Source: Acidobacteriota bacterium
Lineage (GTDB): Bacteria; Acidobacteriota; Polarisedimenticolia; J045
Length of the DNA: 19,240 nt
Assembly (NCBI GenBank): GCA_024276295.1
Contig: JAJRXN010000078.1
Location: 1-19,240, forward strand
Direction of reading: 5' to 3'
Shown: positions 1 through 8,345 of the stretch, in pieces
Numbering within the stretch: position 1 is the first letter of the stretch
Layout of the letters: each line of letters begins with the position of its first letter
Notes under the pieces: model-generated
The model's database searches: none
Seen by the model: the letters and a program-made list of their open reading frames with translations, nothing else
What the model was told of the DNA's origin: nothing
Made by a program: the position numbers and the translations under genes

Positions 1-13
1 GCCTCGGGCCGCT

Positions 14-217
14 TCAGTCGCCGCTCTTCATCGGGCAGGTGCTCATCCCGAGCAAGGAATAGAGCGGGCAGAATCCGGCGACCGCGCTGAGCAGCGGCAC
101 GAGTCCCACCAGACCGACCCAGCGCCAGGGCGCATCGACGAGGACGATCAGCGCCAGCAGCGCAAGACCGAGGACGATCCTGATCACGCGGTCGATCGTT
201 CCGACGTTTCTTGTCAT
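14..217 (-). CDS. DUF2892 (YgaP-type) small inner-membrane protein
   Basis: A 67-residue protein starting MTRNVGTIDRVIRIVLG, the typical opening of the DUF2892/YgaP transmembrane family, followed by two hydrophobic segments (about residues 12-29 and 33-51). The C-terminus carries the family's paired cysteines (GFCPLYSLLG and STCP). The family sits in the cytoplasmic membrane, and some members are fused to rhodanese domains; the molecular role of stand-alone members is not established. The ATG at 217 was chosen because a GGGAGG Shine-Dalgarno lies about 7 bases upstream and homology begins there. A longer frame upstream to 352 has a low-complexity, non-homologous sequence and overlaps the start of mfd. 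It is divergent from mfd with about 120 bases between starts, and the stop is TGA. Confidence 0.85.
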   Translation of the reverse strand: MTRNVGTIDRVIRIVLGLALLALIVLVDAPWRWVGLVGLVPLLSAVAGFCPLYSLLGMSTCPMKSGD

Positions 218-336
218 CGTGGGACCTCCCTGATCGTCTGGGGCAACGCTACCACCGGGGGGGGCTCGATCGAAAGCCGGGACGTGATCCGCCCACACGC
301 TGGCACTCGGCAGGGCGGTGGTCCATCCTGCCCGCC

Positions 337-3300
337 GTGAGCGCGCAGACACTGCCTCCGTGGTTCCGGGACCTGCTTCCCCGGGAGGTCGGCGCGCGGC
401 TCGAAAACGCGCTGGCGGGTCGCTCCGCGCCCGCGACTTTCGCTTCGCTTTCGTATACGGGCCGGCTGATCGGCCTCGCGCGGGCGATCGCCGGCGCCCG
501 GGGGCCGGTGCTGCTCGTCACCCCGGACGACCGGCTCGCCCGCCGCCTGGCCGAGGGCCTCGCCGCGCTGGTCGAGGACGCTGTTCCGGAGATCGGTCTC
601 GACGTCCAGCGCCTCCCGCCGCTCGATGCCGATCCGTACCGGGGGCTGCCGGTCCACGCGTCGATCGCGTCGCGGCGCGTCGGCGCCCTGCACCGGCTGG
701 TGGACGACCGTCCCGCGGCGATCGTCACCTGTGCCGAGGCGCTGCTCGTTCCGGTGCCGGCCCGCGACGTGATCCGTTCCTGGGCCGTGCCGCTCGAGGT
801 CGGCGAGCTGGTCGACCTCGACGAGATGCTCCGCTCCGCGGTCAGGCTCGGCTACCGCGTCGTCGACGTGGTCGGTGCGCCGGGAGACATCGCGCGCCGG
901 GGCGGGCTGTTCGACATCTGGCCGCCACAGGCGTTCTCTCCGCTGCGCGTGGAACTCGACGCGGAGGAGATCGTCTCGATACGGCGCTTCGATGCCTCGA
1001 CCCAGCGCACGACCGCCCGGATCGAACGCGTCGACGTGCTGCCGGCGCGGGAGGCGGCTCTCGATGCCGAGCGCGCGGAAGCGCTTCTCGACCGGATGCT
1101 CGGGGCGGCCCGGCGCGTGCTCGACGACGGGCGGCTGACCTCCTCGACGGCAGGGCCGCTGTCCGGCCGGCTCGCCGGCGTCGAGGCGGCGCCGCGGACG
1201 TTCCGCGACGATCTGGTGCCGCTCGAGACGCTGGCCGGAGGGCGCCTCGTCTGCTGGGAACCGGACGAGGTCGAAACGCAGCTCGCCCGGTCGTTCGAGG
1301 AACGCGAGATCGCGTGGAGCGAGCGCCTCGAGACCTCGGGGATCGACTGGCCGCCTCCTGGCGAACTCTACGAGTCACCCGACCGGATCCGCGAGCGGCT
1401 GGCCGCGGCCCCGCTCACCGTCGGTGAGGTCCTTTTCCCCGCGGAGGGGCGCGAGGTCGTCGAGCTGGCCGGCCGGCCGGTCGGGGCCGTCGAGGGACCG
1501 ATCGAGGCGATCGCGCCGCGCCTTGCCGAGCTGACCCGGTCGGGCCGACCGGCGGTGCTCGTGGCGCGCGCCGCCGGTCGCCGCGAGCGCCTGCGCGAGA
1601 TCCTCGAGGAGGGCGGACTCGCTCCCCGGCTCGATGATCCCGAAGCGCCGCTGCCGCCCGGACCGGGGGAGATCGTGATCGTCGGAGGACGACTCGACGA
1701 GGGGGTCGACCTGGTTCCCGACGGTCCGGTGGTCTTCGCCGAACGCGAGGTCTTCGGACCGGACCCGGCTCCACCGCCGCGCCGTCGTCGCGCCGAAAGG
1801 GCGTTCATCTCCGACCTGCGCGACCTCGCCCCGGGCGACCTCGTCGTCCATGTCGACCACGGCGTCGGTCGCTACGCCGGCCTCGAGACCCGGACGGCCA
1901 CCGGGGAGGAACTGCTGCTGCTCGAGTACGCGGGAGGAGCCCGGCTGTACGTTCCGGTCACCCGGCTCGACCTGATCCAGAAGTACTCGGCCGGCGAGCG
2001 TTCCCTGATGCCGCTCGACCGGCTTGGCGGGCCCGGCTGGTCCCGTCGCCGGAGCCGCGTCAGGCGGGCGGTGGCCGAGATCGCCGGCGAGCTGCTGCGG
2101 CTCTACGCCGAGCGGCGCGCCCTGCGCGCCCACGCCTTCGGCGAGGACACGCCCTGGCAGCGCGAGTTCGAGCAGGCCTTCCCGCACGAACTGACGCCGG
2201 ACCAGCAGTCCGCCCTGCACGAGATCAAGGCCGACCTGATGTCCGGCCGGCCGATGGACCGCCTGCTGTGCGGCGACGTCGGGTACGGCAAGACCGAGGT
2301 CGCGATGCGCGCCGCCTTCAAGGTGCTCCAGGAGGGTTTCCAGGTCGCGGTGCTCGTCCCGACGACGGTGCTCGCGGCCCAGCACCTGGCGACGTTCCGG
2401 GCGCGAATGGCGTCCTGGCCGGTGCGGGTGGAGGTCATCTCCCGCTTCTCCTCGGCGGCGGAGGTCCGCGAGCGTCTTGCGGCGGTCGCGCGCGGCGAGG
2501 TCGACATCCTGATCGGCACGCACCGGCTGCTCAGCCGCGACGTGACGTTCCGTCGCCTGGGTCTGCTGATCATCGACGAGGAGCAGCGCTTCGGCGTCCG
2601 GCACAAGGAACGGATCAAGCAGCTCGCCGCCGGCGTGCACGTGCTGGCGATGAGCGCGACGCCGATTCCGCGCACGCTGCAGATGTCGCTCGCCGGCGTG
2701 CGCGACCTGTCGGTGATCGAGACGCCGCCGCGCAACCGGCTCGCGATCGAGACCCGGCTCGTGCCGTGGTCGGGGGCGATCATCGCCGCGGCGGTCCGCA
2801 ACGAGCTTCGCCGCGGCGGGCAGGTGTTCTTCGTCCATCCGCGGGTCGAGGACATCGAGCAGGTTGCGGCGGACCTGCGCGAACTGGTTCCCGAGGCGCG
2901 CATCGGGCATGCCCACGGCCAGATGCCCGAACGACTGCTCGAGCGTGCGATGCTCGACTTCGTCCAAGGTCGGCTCGACGTACTCGTCGCGACGACGATC
3001 ATCGAGAACGGCCTCGACATTCCGCGCGCCAACACGATGCTCGTCAACCAGGCGCATCGCTTCGGGCTCGCCCAGCTCTACCAGATGCGCGGGCGTGTCG
3101 GCCGTTCCGACCAGCGGGCCTACGCCTTCCTGCTGATCCCGTCGCGGCGCGAGCTGACGGCGGAGGCGCGCCGCCGGCTCGCCGCGCTGGTCGAGTTCTC
3201 GGATCTCGGGGCCGGATTCCGGATCGCCGCGCTCGATCTCGAGATCCGCGGGGCGGGGGAGTTTCTCGGGGCACGGCAGTCCGGGCACATCGCGGCGGTC

Positions 3301-3444
3301 GGTTTCGAGATGTACGCCGGGATGCTCGAGCGCGAGGTGCGCCGGCTGCGCGGCGAGGCCCTGCCCCACGCACCGGAGCCGGTGGCGATCAACCTCGGCG
3401 TGCCGGCGCTGATCCCCGAGTCTCTGGTGCCGGTTCCCGGCTAG
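337..3444 (+). CDS. mfd: Transcription-repair coupling factor Mfd, ended early by an in-frame TAG
   Basis: Mfd removes RNA polymerase stalled at DNA lesions and recruits UvrA. In order the protein shows the UvrB-like N-terminal module (DADPYRGLP; RRGGLFDIWPP near residue 188), the RNA-polymerase-interaction domain (VVHVDHGVGRYAGLE near 500-515), and the RecG-like translocase with Walker A GDVGYGKT (about 646-653), DEEQ box (747-750), SATPIPRTLQMS and RGRVGRS (about 918-924). The GTG at 337 (VSAQTLPPWF) is preferred because the upstream extension to 211 is low-complexity; its ribosome site is weak. At codon 1036 a TAG stops the frame, although the sequence after it (RLSFYKRLAAAES) is the normal continuation of Mfd. 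The product as read has 1035 residues and lacks nearly all of the C-terminal regulatory domain D7. Sequencing error, a true truncation or read-through are all possible. Confidence 0.95.
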   Translation: MSAQTLPPWFRDLLPREVGARLENALAGRSAPATFASLSYTGRLIGLARAIAGARGPVLLVTPDDRLARRLAEGLAALVEDAVPEIGLDVQRLPPLDADPYRGLPVHASIASRRVGALHRLVDDRPAAIVTCAEALLVPVPARDVIRSWAVPLEVGELVDLDEMLRSAVRLGYRVVDVVGAPGDIARRGGLFDIWPPQAFSPLRVELDAEEIVSIRRFDASTQRTTARIERVDVLPAREAALDAERAEALLDRMLGAARRVLDDGRLTSSTAGPLSGRLAGVEAAPRTFRDDLVPLETLAGGRLVCWEPDEVETQLARSFEEREIAWSERLETSGIDWPPPGELYESPDRIRERLAAAPLTVGEVLFPAEGREVVELAGRPVGAVEGPIEAIAPRLAELTRSGRPAVLVARAAGRRERLREILEEGGLAPRLDDPEAPLPPGPGEIVIVGGRLDEGVDLVPDGPVVFAEREVFGPDPAPPPRRRRAERAFISDLRDLAPGDLVVHVDHGVGRYAGLETRTATGEELLLLEYAGGARLYVPVTRLDLIQKYSAGERSLMPLDRLGGPGWSRRRSRVRRAVAEIAGELLRLYAERRALRAHAFGEDTPWQREFEQAFPHELTPDQQSALHEIKADLMSGRPMDRLLCGDVGYGKTEVAMRAAFKVLQEGFQVAVLVPTTVLAAQHLATFRARMASWPVRVEVISRFSSAAEVRERLAAVARGEVDILIGTHRLLSRDVTFRRLGLLIIDEEQRFGVRHKERIKQLAAGVHVLAMSATPIPRTLQMSLAGVRDLSVIETPPRNRLAIETRLVPWSGAIIAAAVRNELRRGGQVFFVHPRVEDIEQVAADLRELVPEARIGHAHGQMPERLLERAMLDFVQGRLDVLVATTIIENGLDIPRANTMLVNQAHRFGLAQLYQMRGRVGRSDQRAYAFLLIPSRRELTAEARRRLAALVEFSDLGAGFRIAALDLEIRGAGEFLGARQSGHIAAVGFEMYAGMLEREVRRLRGEALPHAPEPVAINLGVPALIPESLVPVPG
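3442..3444 (+). other. In-frame amber codon inside the mfd reading frame
   Basis: The codons read CCG GTT CCC GGC TAG CGG CTT TCG TTC TAC AAG. Mfd homologues, as I recall E. coli Mfd, have a polar residue here directly before R-L-S-F-Y-K-R. A single C-to-T change from CAG (Gln) would produce this TAG. No frame change is needed to continue into a complete C-terminus. TAG serves as an ordinary terminator for other genes in this window (12981-12983 on the minus strand, 16596-16598, 18260-18262). Confidence 0.9.
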
Positions 3445-3807
3445 CGGCTTTCGTTCTACAAGCGGCTGGCGGCGGCGGAGAGCGTCGAGGAGATCGACGC
3501 GCTGGCCGAGGAGGTCGAGGACCGCTTCGGCGCGCCGCCGCCGGAGGTCCACAATCTGGTGCGGCTGGCCCGGCTGCGGCTGCTCGCGGCGTCCCAGGGG
3601 GCGGTCTCGATCGACTGGCTCGAAGGCAGCGTCGCCGTGCGCTACGGTGAGCGACCGCGCGTCGACCCGGATAAGATCGTCCGGCTGATGCAGGAGGATG
3701 ACGCCGTGCGGCTGACACCGGCCGGAATCGTCAAGTTCCGGCTGCCCGACCCGGGGGCGGACCGCATCGCCGCGGCCTCGTTGGCCCTGCGGAAGCTCGC
3801 CGGATGA
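3445..3807 (+). pseudogene. mfd: Mfd C-terminal domain (D7), separated from mfd by the TAG
   Basis: This is 120 codons in the same frame as mfd, running without a stop from directly after the TAG to a TGA. The content is the Mfd D7 domain: RLSFYKRLA at the start, an EDRFG motif, a helical VRLARLRLLA segment and the VKFRLP strand near the end. In Mfd this domain packs against the UvrA-binding region and keeps the enzyme inhibited until RNA polymerase is engaged (family knowledge). The first in-frame alternative start is a GTG at 3559 without a clear ribosome site, so independent expression of a domain fragment is doubtful. The TGA overlaps the ATG of the next gene (ATGA at 3804-3807), which suggests the region is, or recently was, translated as part of the operon. 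Confidence 0.8.
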
Positions 3808-4733
3808 GCGCCCGGCACAAGGGCCGCCGACTGGCCCTCGGGGCGGCGATCGTCGCCGCGGCGTGGGTGACCGCGGGCTGCCGGAAGGCCGCCGAACCCG
3901 ACCCGGCGTCGCGACCGGACTGGATCGAGCGGATCGGCGACCGCCTCGTCGATCCCGGCGAGTTCGACCGGTTTCTCGAGCGCGAGATCGGCATGGCTCC
4001 GGCGGAGATCGATGCCGCGGTCCGCGCCCGGCTCTATGAGGACTTCCTCGCGGAGATCCTCTTCGCGCGGGCCGCCGCGCGGCTCGGCCTGCACGCCCCC
4101 GAGCAGGAGCTGGCGACCGAGATCGAGCTTCTGGCATCGATCGCGCCGGATCAGCCTCCGGAAACCGTGCGGCGCGAGGCCGAGCGGACCGTGCTGGCCC
4201 GCGAGTACGAGCGGCAGGTCCTGTACCGGGAGATCCAGGTCGGAGACGACGAGGTGGTGCAGGTGCTCGGGAAGGAGCGCCGGCTCAGCCGTCGCAACGT
4301 GATCGTCTTCCGTCAGATCATGGTCGACACGAAGGAGGCCGCCCGGGAGGCGCACCGGCGGATTACGCGCGGCCGGGAGCCGTTCGACGAGGTGGCGCGC
4401 CAGATCTCGCAGTCGGGCGTCGGCGGGGAACTCCAGCAGCGCCGGCTCGACAGCCTTCCGCAGGAGGCGTCCCGGGTCCTCGAGCGCCTGCCCGAAGGTG
4501 CGATCTCGAAGCCCGTGGAGATCGGCGGCATGTGGTACCTCTTCGAGGTGACGGCGCGCAACTACGATCCGGATCCCGGGCGGGAGCGGGAGCGGGAGGT
4601 GGCACGACACCGGCTGTTCCAGGAGAAGCTGGAGCGCGCACGGGCCGCCCGCCTCGCCGAACTCGCCCGGCAGGAGAACGTCCGTGCGCCGCGTGTCGGC
4701 GCCGATGCGGTCGACCAGGAGAACGGCTCATGA
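3804..4733 (+). CDS. Parvulin-type peptidyl-prolyl isomerase, probable lipoprotein
   Basis: A 309-residue protein with a basic N-terminus, a short hydrophobic segment and a cysteine at 26 in the context VTAGC. This looks like a lipoprotein signal, although Thr at -3 is not the usual choice. Residues about 45-150 resemble the helical SurA/PpiD chaperone region. Residues about 165-252 are a parvulin rotamase domain (FRQIMVDTKEAA, PFDEVARQISQS, a glycine-rich GVGGEL turn, GAISKPVEIGGMWYLFEV). It would act at a membrane face in the periplasm on folding outer-membrane proteins. The ATG overlaps the end of the mfd frame by four bases, and its own stop overlaps the start of the next foldase in the same way, so translation is probably coupled. 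Confidence 0.85.
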   Translation: MSARHKGRRLALGAAIVAAAWVTAGCRKAAEPDPASRPDWIERIGDRLVDPGEFDRFLEREIGMAPAEIDAAVRARLYEDFLAEILFARAAARLGLHAPEQELATEIELLASIAPDQPPETVRREAERTVLAREYERQVLYREIQVGDDEVVQVLGKERRLSRRNVIVFRQIMVDTKEAAREAHRRITRGREPFDEVARQISQSGVGGELQQRRLDSLPQEASRVLERLPEGAISKPVEIGGMWYLFEVTARNYDPDPGREREREVARHRLFQEKLERARAARLAELARQENVRAPRVGADAVDQENGS

Positions 4734-5794
4734 CACGACTCGCAGGCTTCTTCGTTTCCGGTGCGCTGGCCGTCCTGGCCTGCGGCGGCGCGGTGGCCCA
4801 GGTCCAGGTCCCGGCCGCACCGGCGCCGGCAGCCGGCCAGGAGCAGCTCGTCGAGGACATCGTGGCGTGGGTCAACGACGACGTCGTGCTGCTCTCCGAG
4901 GTGATCGAAGGAGAACAGCAGCTCCTCGCGTCGGTGCTGCGCGATGCCGGCGAACTCGAGCCGGAGACGATGTCGGCCAAGGCCAACGAGGTCCGGCAGC
5001 AGGTCCTGCTCGAACTGATCCAGAATCGCCTGCTCGTCCAGCAGGCGGAGCGGCTCTACGACCTCGACGCGGTCAAGAAGGACCTGGTCGACCGGTTCAT
5101 CGAGCGTCAGGGAATCAAGGACGAGGCCGAGCTGGATGCGATGCTCGAACAGTACGGGATGACCCGAGCCGAACTCGAGCAGCGCCTGCTGATGAGCGCC
5201 GCCCCCGGCTACGTCGTCGAGGCCCAGGTGACCAGCCAGATCGGCGTCAGCGAGCAGGATGCGCGAACGTGGTACGAGCAGCACCGCGACCGCTTCGCGA
5301 GTTCGGCCTCGGTGACGTTCCGCGAGATCGTGCTCGAGGGACGCACACCGCACGAGCGCGATACCCGCCGCGCGGACGCCGAGGAGATCGTCCGCAGGGC
5401 ACGGGAGGGCGTCCCGTTCGAGGAACTCGTCCAGAAGTACTCCGAGGTGCCGTCGAAGGTCCTGGGTGGGAAGATCGGACCGGTCGATCCGAAGGACCTG
5501 CGCGCCGAGATCGCGGCCGTGGTGGACTCGCTTCCCGTCGGTGAAGTGTCGGATCCGATCGAGACCGACGGCGGCTGGCACATCCTCGTCGTGCTCGAGC
5601 GGACCGAGGCCGTGGTCCAGCCGTTCGAGGAGGTGCGCGGGATCTGCGAGAACGAGATCCGCCGCACGCGATTCGGCGAGGCCTACGAGGCGTATCTCAG
5701 GCAGCTCTGGGATGACGCGACGATCGAGGTGCGGGACATCTATCTCGACCGGCTGCCGGAACCGTGGCGGGGCCTCGCCATCGTGCGGAGCTGA
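4730..5794 (+). CDS. SurA-like periplasmic chaperone / peptidyl-prolyl isomerase
   Basis: A 354-residue protein with a cleavable Sec signal (hydrophobic core about residues 5-18, likely cut after AVA-Q near 23-24). A SurA N-terminal region follows, with the hallmark IVAWVNDDVVLLSEV (about 44-58) and a long helical segment. One parvulin domain spans about 193-292 (VTFREIVLE, PFEELVQKYSEVPSK, GGKIGPV, VSDPIETDGGWHILVV). E. coli SurA has two parvulin domains; here there is one per protein and two consecutive genes. The ATG at 4730 overlaps the upstream stop (ATGA); a longer upstream extension is unlikely because it reads through the preceding gene. The position just before pdxA mirrors the surA-pdxA order of E. 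coli. Confidence 0.88.
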   Translation: MTRLAGFFVSGALAVLACGGAVAQVQVPAAPAPAAGQEQLVEDIVAWVNDDVVLLSEVIEGEQQLLASVLRDAGELEPETMSAKANEVRQQVLLELIQNRLLVQQAERLYDLDAVKKDLVDRFIERQGIKDEAELDAMLEQYGMTRAELEQRLLMSAAPGYVVEAQVTSQIGVSEQDARTWYEQHRDRFASSASVTFREIVLEGRTPHERDTRRADAEEIVRRAREGVPFEELVQKYSEVPSKVLGGKIGPVDPKDLRAEIAAVVDSLPVGEVSDPIETDGGWHILVVLERTEAVVQPFEEVRGICENEIRRTRFGEAYEAYLRQLWDDATIEVRDIYLDRLPEPWRGLAIVRS

Positions 5795-5852
5795 GACCCT
5801 GGAGCGGATTCCGGGCCGGCCGCCGGCGGGGAGCACCCTTACCGCCCCGTAA

Positions 5853-5881
5853 TTGTCCGTGCTCCGGCTGCGTGCTATCGT
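5853..5881 (+). promoter_or_regulatory. Candidate sigma-70-type promoter upstream of pdxA
   Basis: TTGTCC (5853-5858) and TATCGT (5876-5881) are separated by exactly 17 bases in the 167-base gap between the surA-like gene and pdxA. Each hexamer matches four of six consensus positions. It would give pdxA and the gene behind it a start independent of mfd and the foldases. This is a pattern match only. Confidence 0.45.
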
Positions 5882-5961
5882 CCGCGCTCGCCCGCTCCGG
5901 GGGGGAGCGGGGCCCGCCAACCACGGAGACCTCGCGGCGGGACCGAGCCGCTGGGGACCGG

Positions 5962-7059
5962 ATGGCGAAGAACACCCACAACGGAGCAACCGGCTCCGCC
6001 GCACCGCGCATCGCGCTGACCGTCGGGGATCCCTGCGGAATCGGCCCCGAACTCGTCCTGCGGGCGCTTGCCGACGAGCGCTCCACCGCGGCGCGGATCC
6101 TCGTCGTCGGCGACGAGGGGGTCCTGCGCCGGACGGCCCGTGAAATCAGGCTCCGCTGGCCGTTTGCGTCCGTCGCTCCGGAGCCGCCGCGCTCGACGCG
6201 CTGGTCACGTCCGCACCTGCTGGCGCTCGAGAGCCGGTGCGGCGAGGACGGCTACGGGGTCGGGCTCATCTCCGCCGCGGCCGGTGGTTCGGCACGCGCG
6301 GCCGTCGAACGGGCGGTGGCGCTCGTCGACGAGGGAGTCGTCGATGCCGTCGTCAACGGACCGCTCCACAAGGAGTCGCTCGCCATGGCCGCCGGCGACG
6401 AAGGGGGGCACACCGATCTCGTTGCGCGGCTGGCCGGGGTCCGCGATGTCGGGACGCTCCTGTTCGCCAAGGACTTCGCCACGGGGCTCGTCAGCGGGCA
6501 CCTCCCGCTGCGGGAAGCGGTAAAGAAGGTGCGGACGAGCCGGATCGTGGACCGGCTGACGCTCTACGAGGAGTACCTCCGCCGCGTGCTCGGGCGCGCG
6601 CCCCGCGTCGCCGTACTGGCGCTCAACCCGCACTGTGGCGAAGGGGGGCGTGTCGGGACGGAGGAGCTGCGCGAGATCGGACCGGCCGTCGAGACCGGAC
6701 GCGAGCGGGGACTGCTGGTCTCGGGTCCGTTCGGCGCCGCCGAGGGGTTTGCGCGTGCCGCCGCGGGCGAGTTCGATCTGCTGATCGCGATGCATCATGA
6801 TCAGGCCGTCGTCGCGGTGCGCATGATGTGCGGGTTCGACAGCGCGGCGGTCACCGTCGGCCTTCCGTTCGTGCGAACCACGGTGACGCACGGCCCGGCG
6901 ATGGACATCGCCGGGCGCGGTGTCGCGTCGCCCGACAGCCTGCTGCGGGCGATCGAACTCGCGGCGCACCACGCGAGGGCGCCGGCTGCCGGGCACCCGG
7001 ACGAAGGAGACGCCGTCCGGGCGGCGAAGGGTGACGTCCGCGAGGTGCCGGCGGACTGA
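5962..7059 (+). CDS. pdxA: 4-hydroxythreonine-4-phosphate dehydrogenase PdxA
   Basis: PdxA oxidises 4-phosphohydroxy-L-threonine in the DXP-dependent pyridoxal phosphate pathway in the cytoplasm. The protein has 365 residues, somewhat longer than E. coli PdxA (about 330). It opens IALTVGDPCGIGPELV. The three metal-binding histidines appear in their family contexts: GGHTDL (H150), NPHCGEGG (H224) and THGPAMDIAG (H310), with MHHDQAVV between the last two. The usual DHG-T-AFD-type sequence here reads THGPAMD, a mild variation. The ATG at 5962 was chosen because homology begins within about 20 codons; the upstream in-frame extension is low-complexity. The ribosome site (GGGGA) is modest. It follows the surA-like gene as in many Gram-negative bacteria. 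Confidence 0.92.
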   Translation: MAKNTHNGATGSAAPRIALTVGDPCGIGPELVLRALADERSTAARILVVGDEGVLRRTAREIRLRWPFASVAPEPPRSTRWSRPHLLALESRCGEDGYGVGLISAAAGGSARAAVERAVALVDEGVVDAVVNGPLHKESLAMAAGDEGGHTDLVARLAGVRDVGTLLFAKDFATGLVSGHLPLREAVKKVRTSRIVDRLTLYEEYLRRVLGRAPRVAVLALNPHCGEGGRVGTEELREIGPAVETGRERGLLVSGPFGAAEGFARAAAGEFDLLIAMHHDQAVVAVRMMCGFDSAAVTVGLPFVRTTVTHGPAMDIAGRGVASPDSLLRAIELAAHHARAPAAGHPDEGDAVRAAKGDVREVPAD

Positions 7060-7105
7060 CCTGGCGCGCGGCCGGGCTGTCCGGCGCGACGCGAGCGGGG
7101 CGGTC

Positions 7106-8332
7106 ATGGATCTCACCGGAATCACCCGTCGCGACGAACTGTTCGAGATCGCCGGCCGCTGGCTGGCCGACGCTCCGCGCTCCGGTGACGGGCGACGCGT
7201 GACGTCGATCTTCCTGTTCGACTCGCTGATCACCGCGCCGCCGGTGCGGTCGTTCCTTGCCGACACGATCCGCGCATTTCATCCCGGCCCGGTCGACTGG
7301 CACCGCTTCCAGACGAAGGATGCCCTGCGCCACGCGCTCGTCGAGACCTGCCCGGCGGACGACGCGCGGACCCGGGAGCTGTTCCGCGCCTACGCCGAGC
7401 GTCCCGAGGAGTTCTTCCCGGGAACACCGGTCGAGATGCTGCTGGCGACGCGAAGTGACGGACTGCCGATCGGCATGTTCCGCATCAAGCGGATCAAGCG
7501 CATCGCCGAGAAGGCGTCACGTCGCCTGGCCGATCGCCTGGCGGGCGAGATCCGTCGCGCCGCCGAGAGGGTCGCCGCCGAGCGCGCCCGCAGCGCGGGG
7601 CTGTCGCTCAGCCAGCTCGTCTCGCCGCCCGAGGCGATGATCGCCGACTTCGTCCGCGCCGAGCAGGAGATCGCGCGTGCGATCCACGCCGGCGAACTGG
7701 CGCTCGAGCGCGAGCGCCTGCGCGTCGACGACGTGCTCGGAGTCAAGCTGATCGGCGACGAGCAGGATCTCCAGCGGGCGGAACGGGCGATCGCGCGCCA
7801 TCCACGGGTCACGGTCCTCGAGCGCGAGGAACATCGCGGGACGTACAACGACGTCAATCTGATCGTCGAACTGCGCCTGCCGGCGCCGTCCGACGTGATC
7901 GAGTCCCGGCGTCACCTCGACTGGTCACGCCTCGCGGGACACGGCCTCGCGCCCGAGGAACTCGCGCGGCTGTTTCCGGCCTACGTCGAGCAGGGTGCGC
8001 GGACGATCTGCTGCGAGATCATTCTGACGACGCTGCCCGAACTCCTCGAGTCGGAGTTCGGCCGTTCGATCCACGAGGAACGGATTCTCGAGCAGAGACA
8101 CGGTGCGGCGTACGGTGGCCCGATCGCGCAGAACGCGGCGTTCCTGCTCGAGTACCTGCTGACGCTCGCCGTCGCGCCGACGATCGAGATCGACGAACTG
8201 CCGGTCAAGCTCTGGGGCCGCTACCTGCCGGAGCGCTACTCGCGGGCGATGTGGGAGCTGTTCCGCCTCGAACCCGCCCCCGAGTGCATGCGCGCGTTCT
8301 TCGAGACCGGCGACCCGGCCGTCGGGCCGTGA
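7106..8332 (+). CDS. Divergent RelA/SpoT-fold nucleotidyltransferase-like protein
   Basis: A 408-residue soluble protein without a signal or membrane segment. Several blocks line up in order with the (p)ppGpp synthetase fold of RSH enzymes. A basic R-I-K-R-I-K...EK stretch (from residue 126) sits at the R-x-K-x(3)-S region. VDDVLGVKL (207-215) resembles D-I-x-G-x-R. GTYNDVNLIVEL resembles the GY-x(3)-H-L strand. CEIILTTLPELLESEFG (from E304) resembles E-x-Q-I-R-T...AE-x-G. Several catalytic positions are altered, notably Ile where E-x-Q has Gln. No HD hydrolase or TGS domain is visible. The assignment rests on remote pattern similarity; the product may not make (p)ppGpp. The ATG at 7106 lies 46 bases after pdxA, so the two probably share a transcript. 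Confidence 0.55.
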   Translation: MDLTGITRRDELFEIAGRWLADAPRSGDGRRVTSIFLFDSLITAPPVRSFLADTIRAFHPGPVDWHRFQTKDALRHALVETCPADDARTRELFRAYAERPEEFFPGTPVEMLLATRSDGLPIGMFRIKRIKRIAEKASRRLADRLAGEIRRAAERVAAERARSAGLSLSQLVSPPEAMIADFVRAEQEIARAIHAGELALERERLRVDDVLGVKLIGDEQDLQRAERAIARHPRVTVLEREEHRGTYNDVNLIVELRLPAPSDVIESRRHLDWSRLAGHGLAPEELARLFPAYVEQGARTICCEIILTTLPELLESEFGRSIHEERILEQRHGAAYGGPIAQNAAFLLEYLLTLAVAPTIEIDELPVKLWGRYLPERYSRAMWELFRLEPAPECMRAFFETGDPAVGP

Positions 8333-8345
8333 GGTCCGTCCGCGA

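Noticed and set aside
257..264. G8 homopolymer between the DUF2892 gene and mfd as a phase-variation tract.
   Set aside because: It lies upstream of the chosen mfd start in a very GC-rich genome; no frame or promoter switch is evident.
1375..4137. Long minus-strand open frame of about 920 codons opposite mfd.
   Set aside because: Arg/Asp/Gln-rich composition with no recognisable domain, antisense to well-supported genes. GC-rich codon bias creates such shadow frames.
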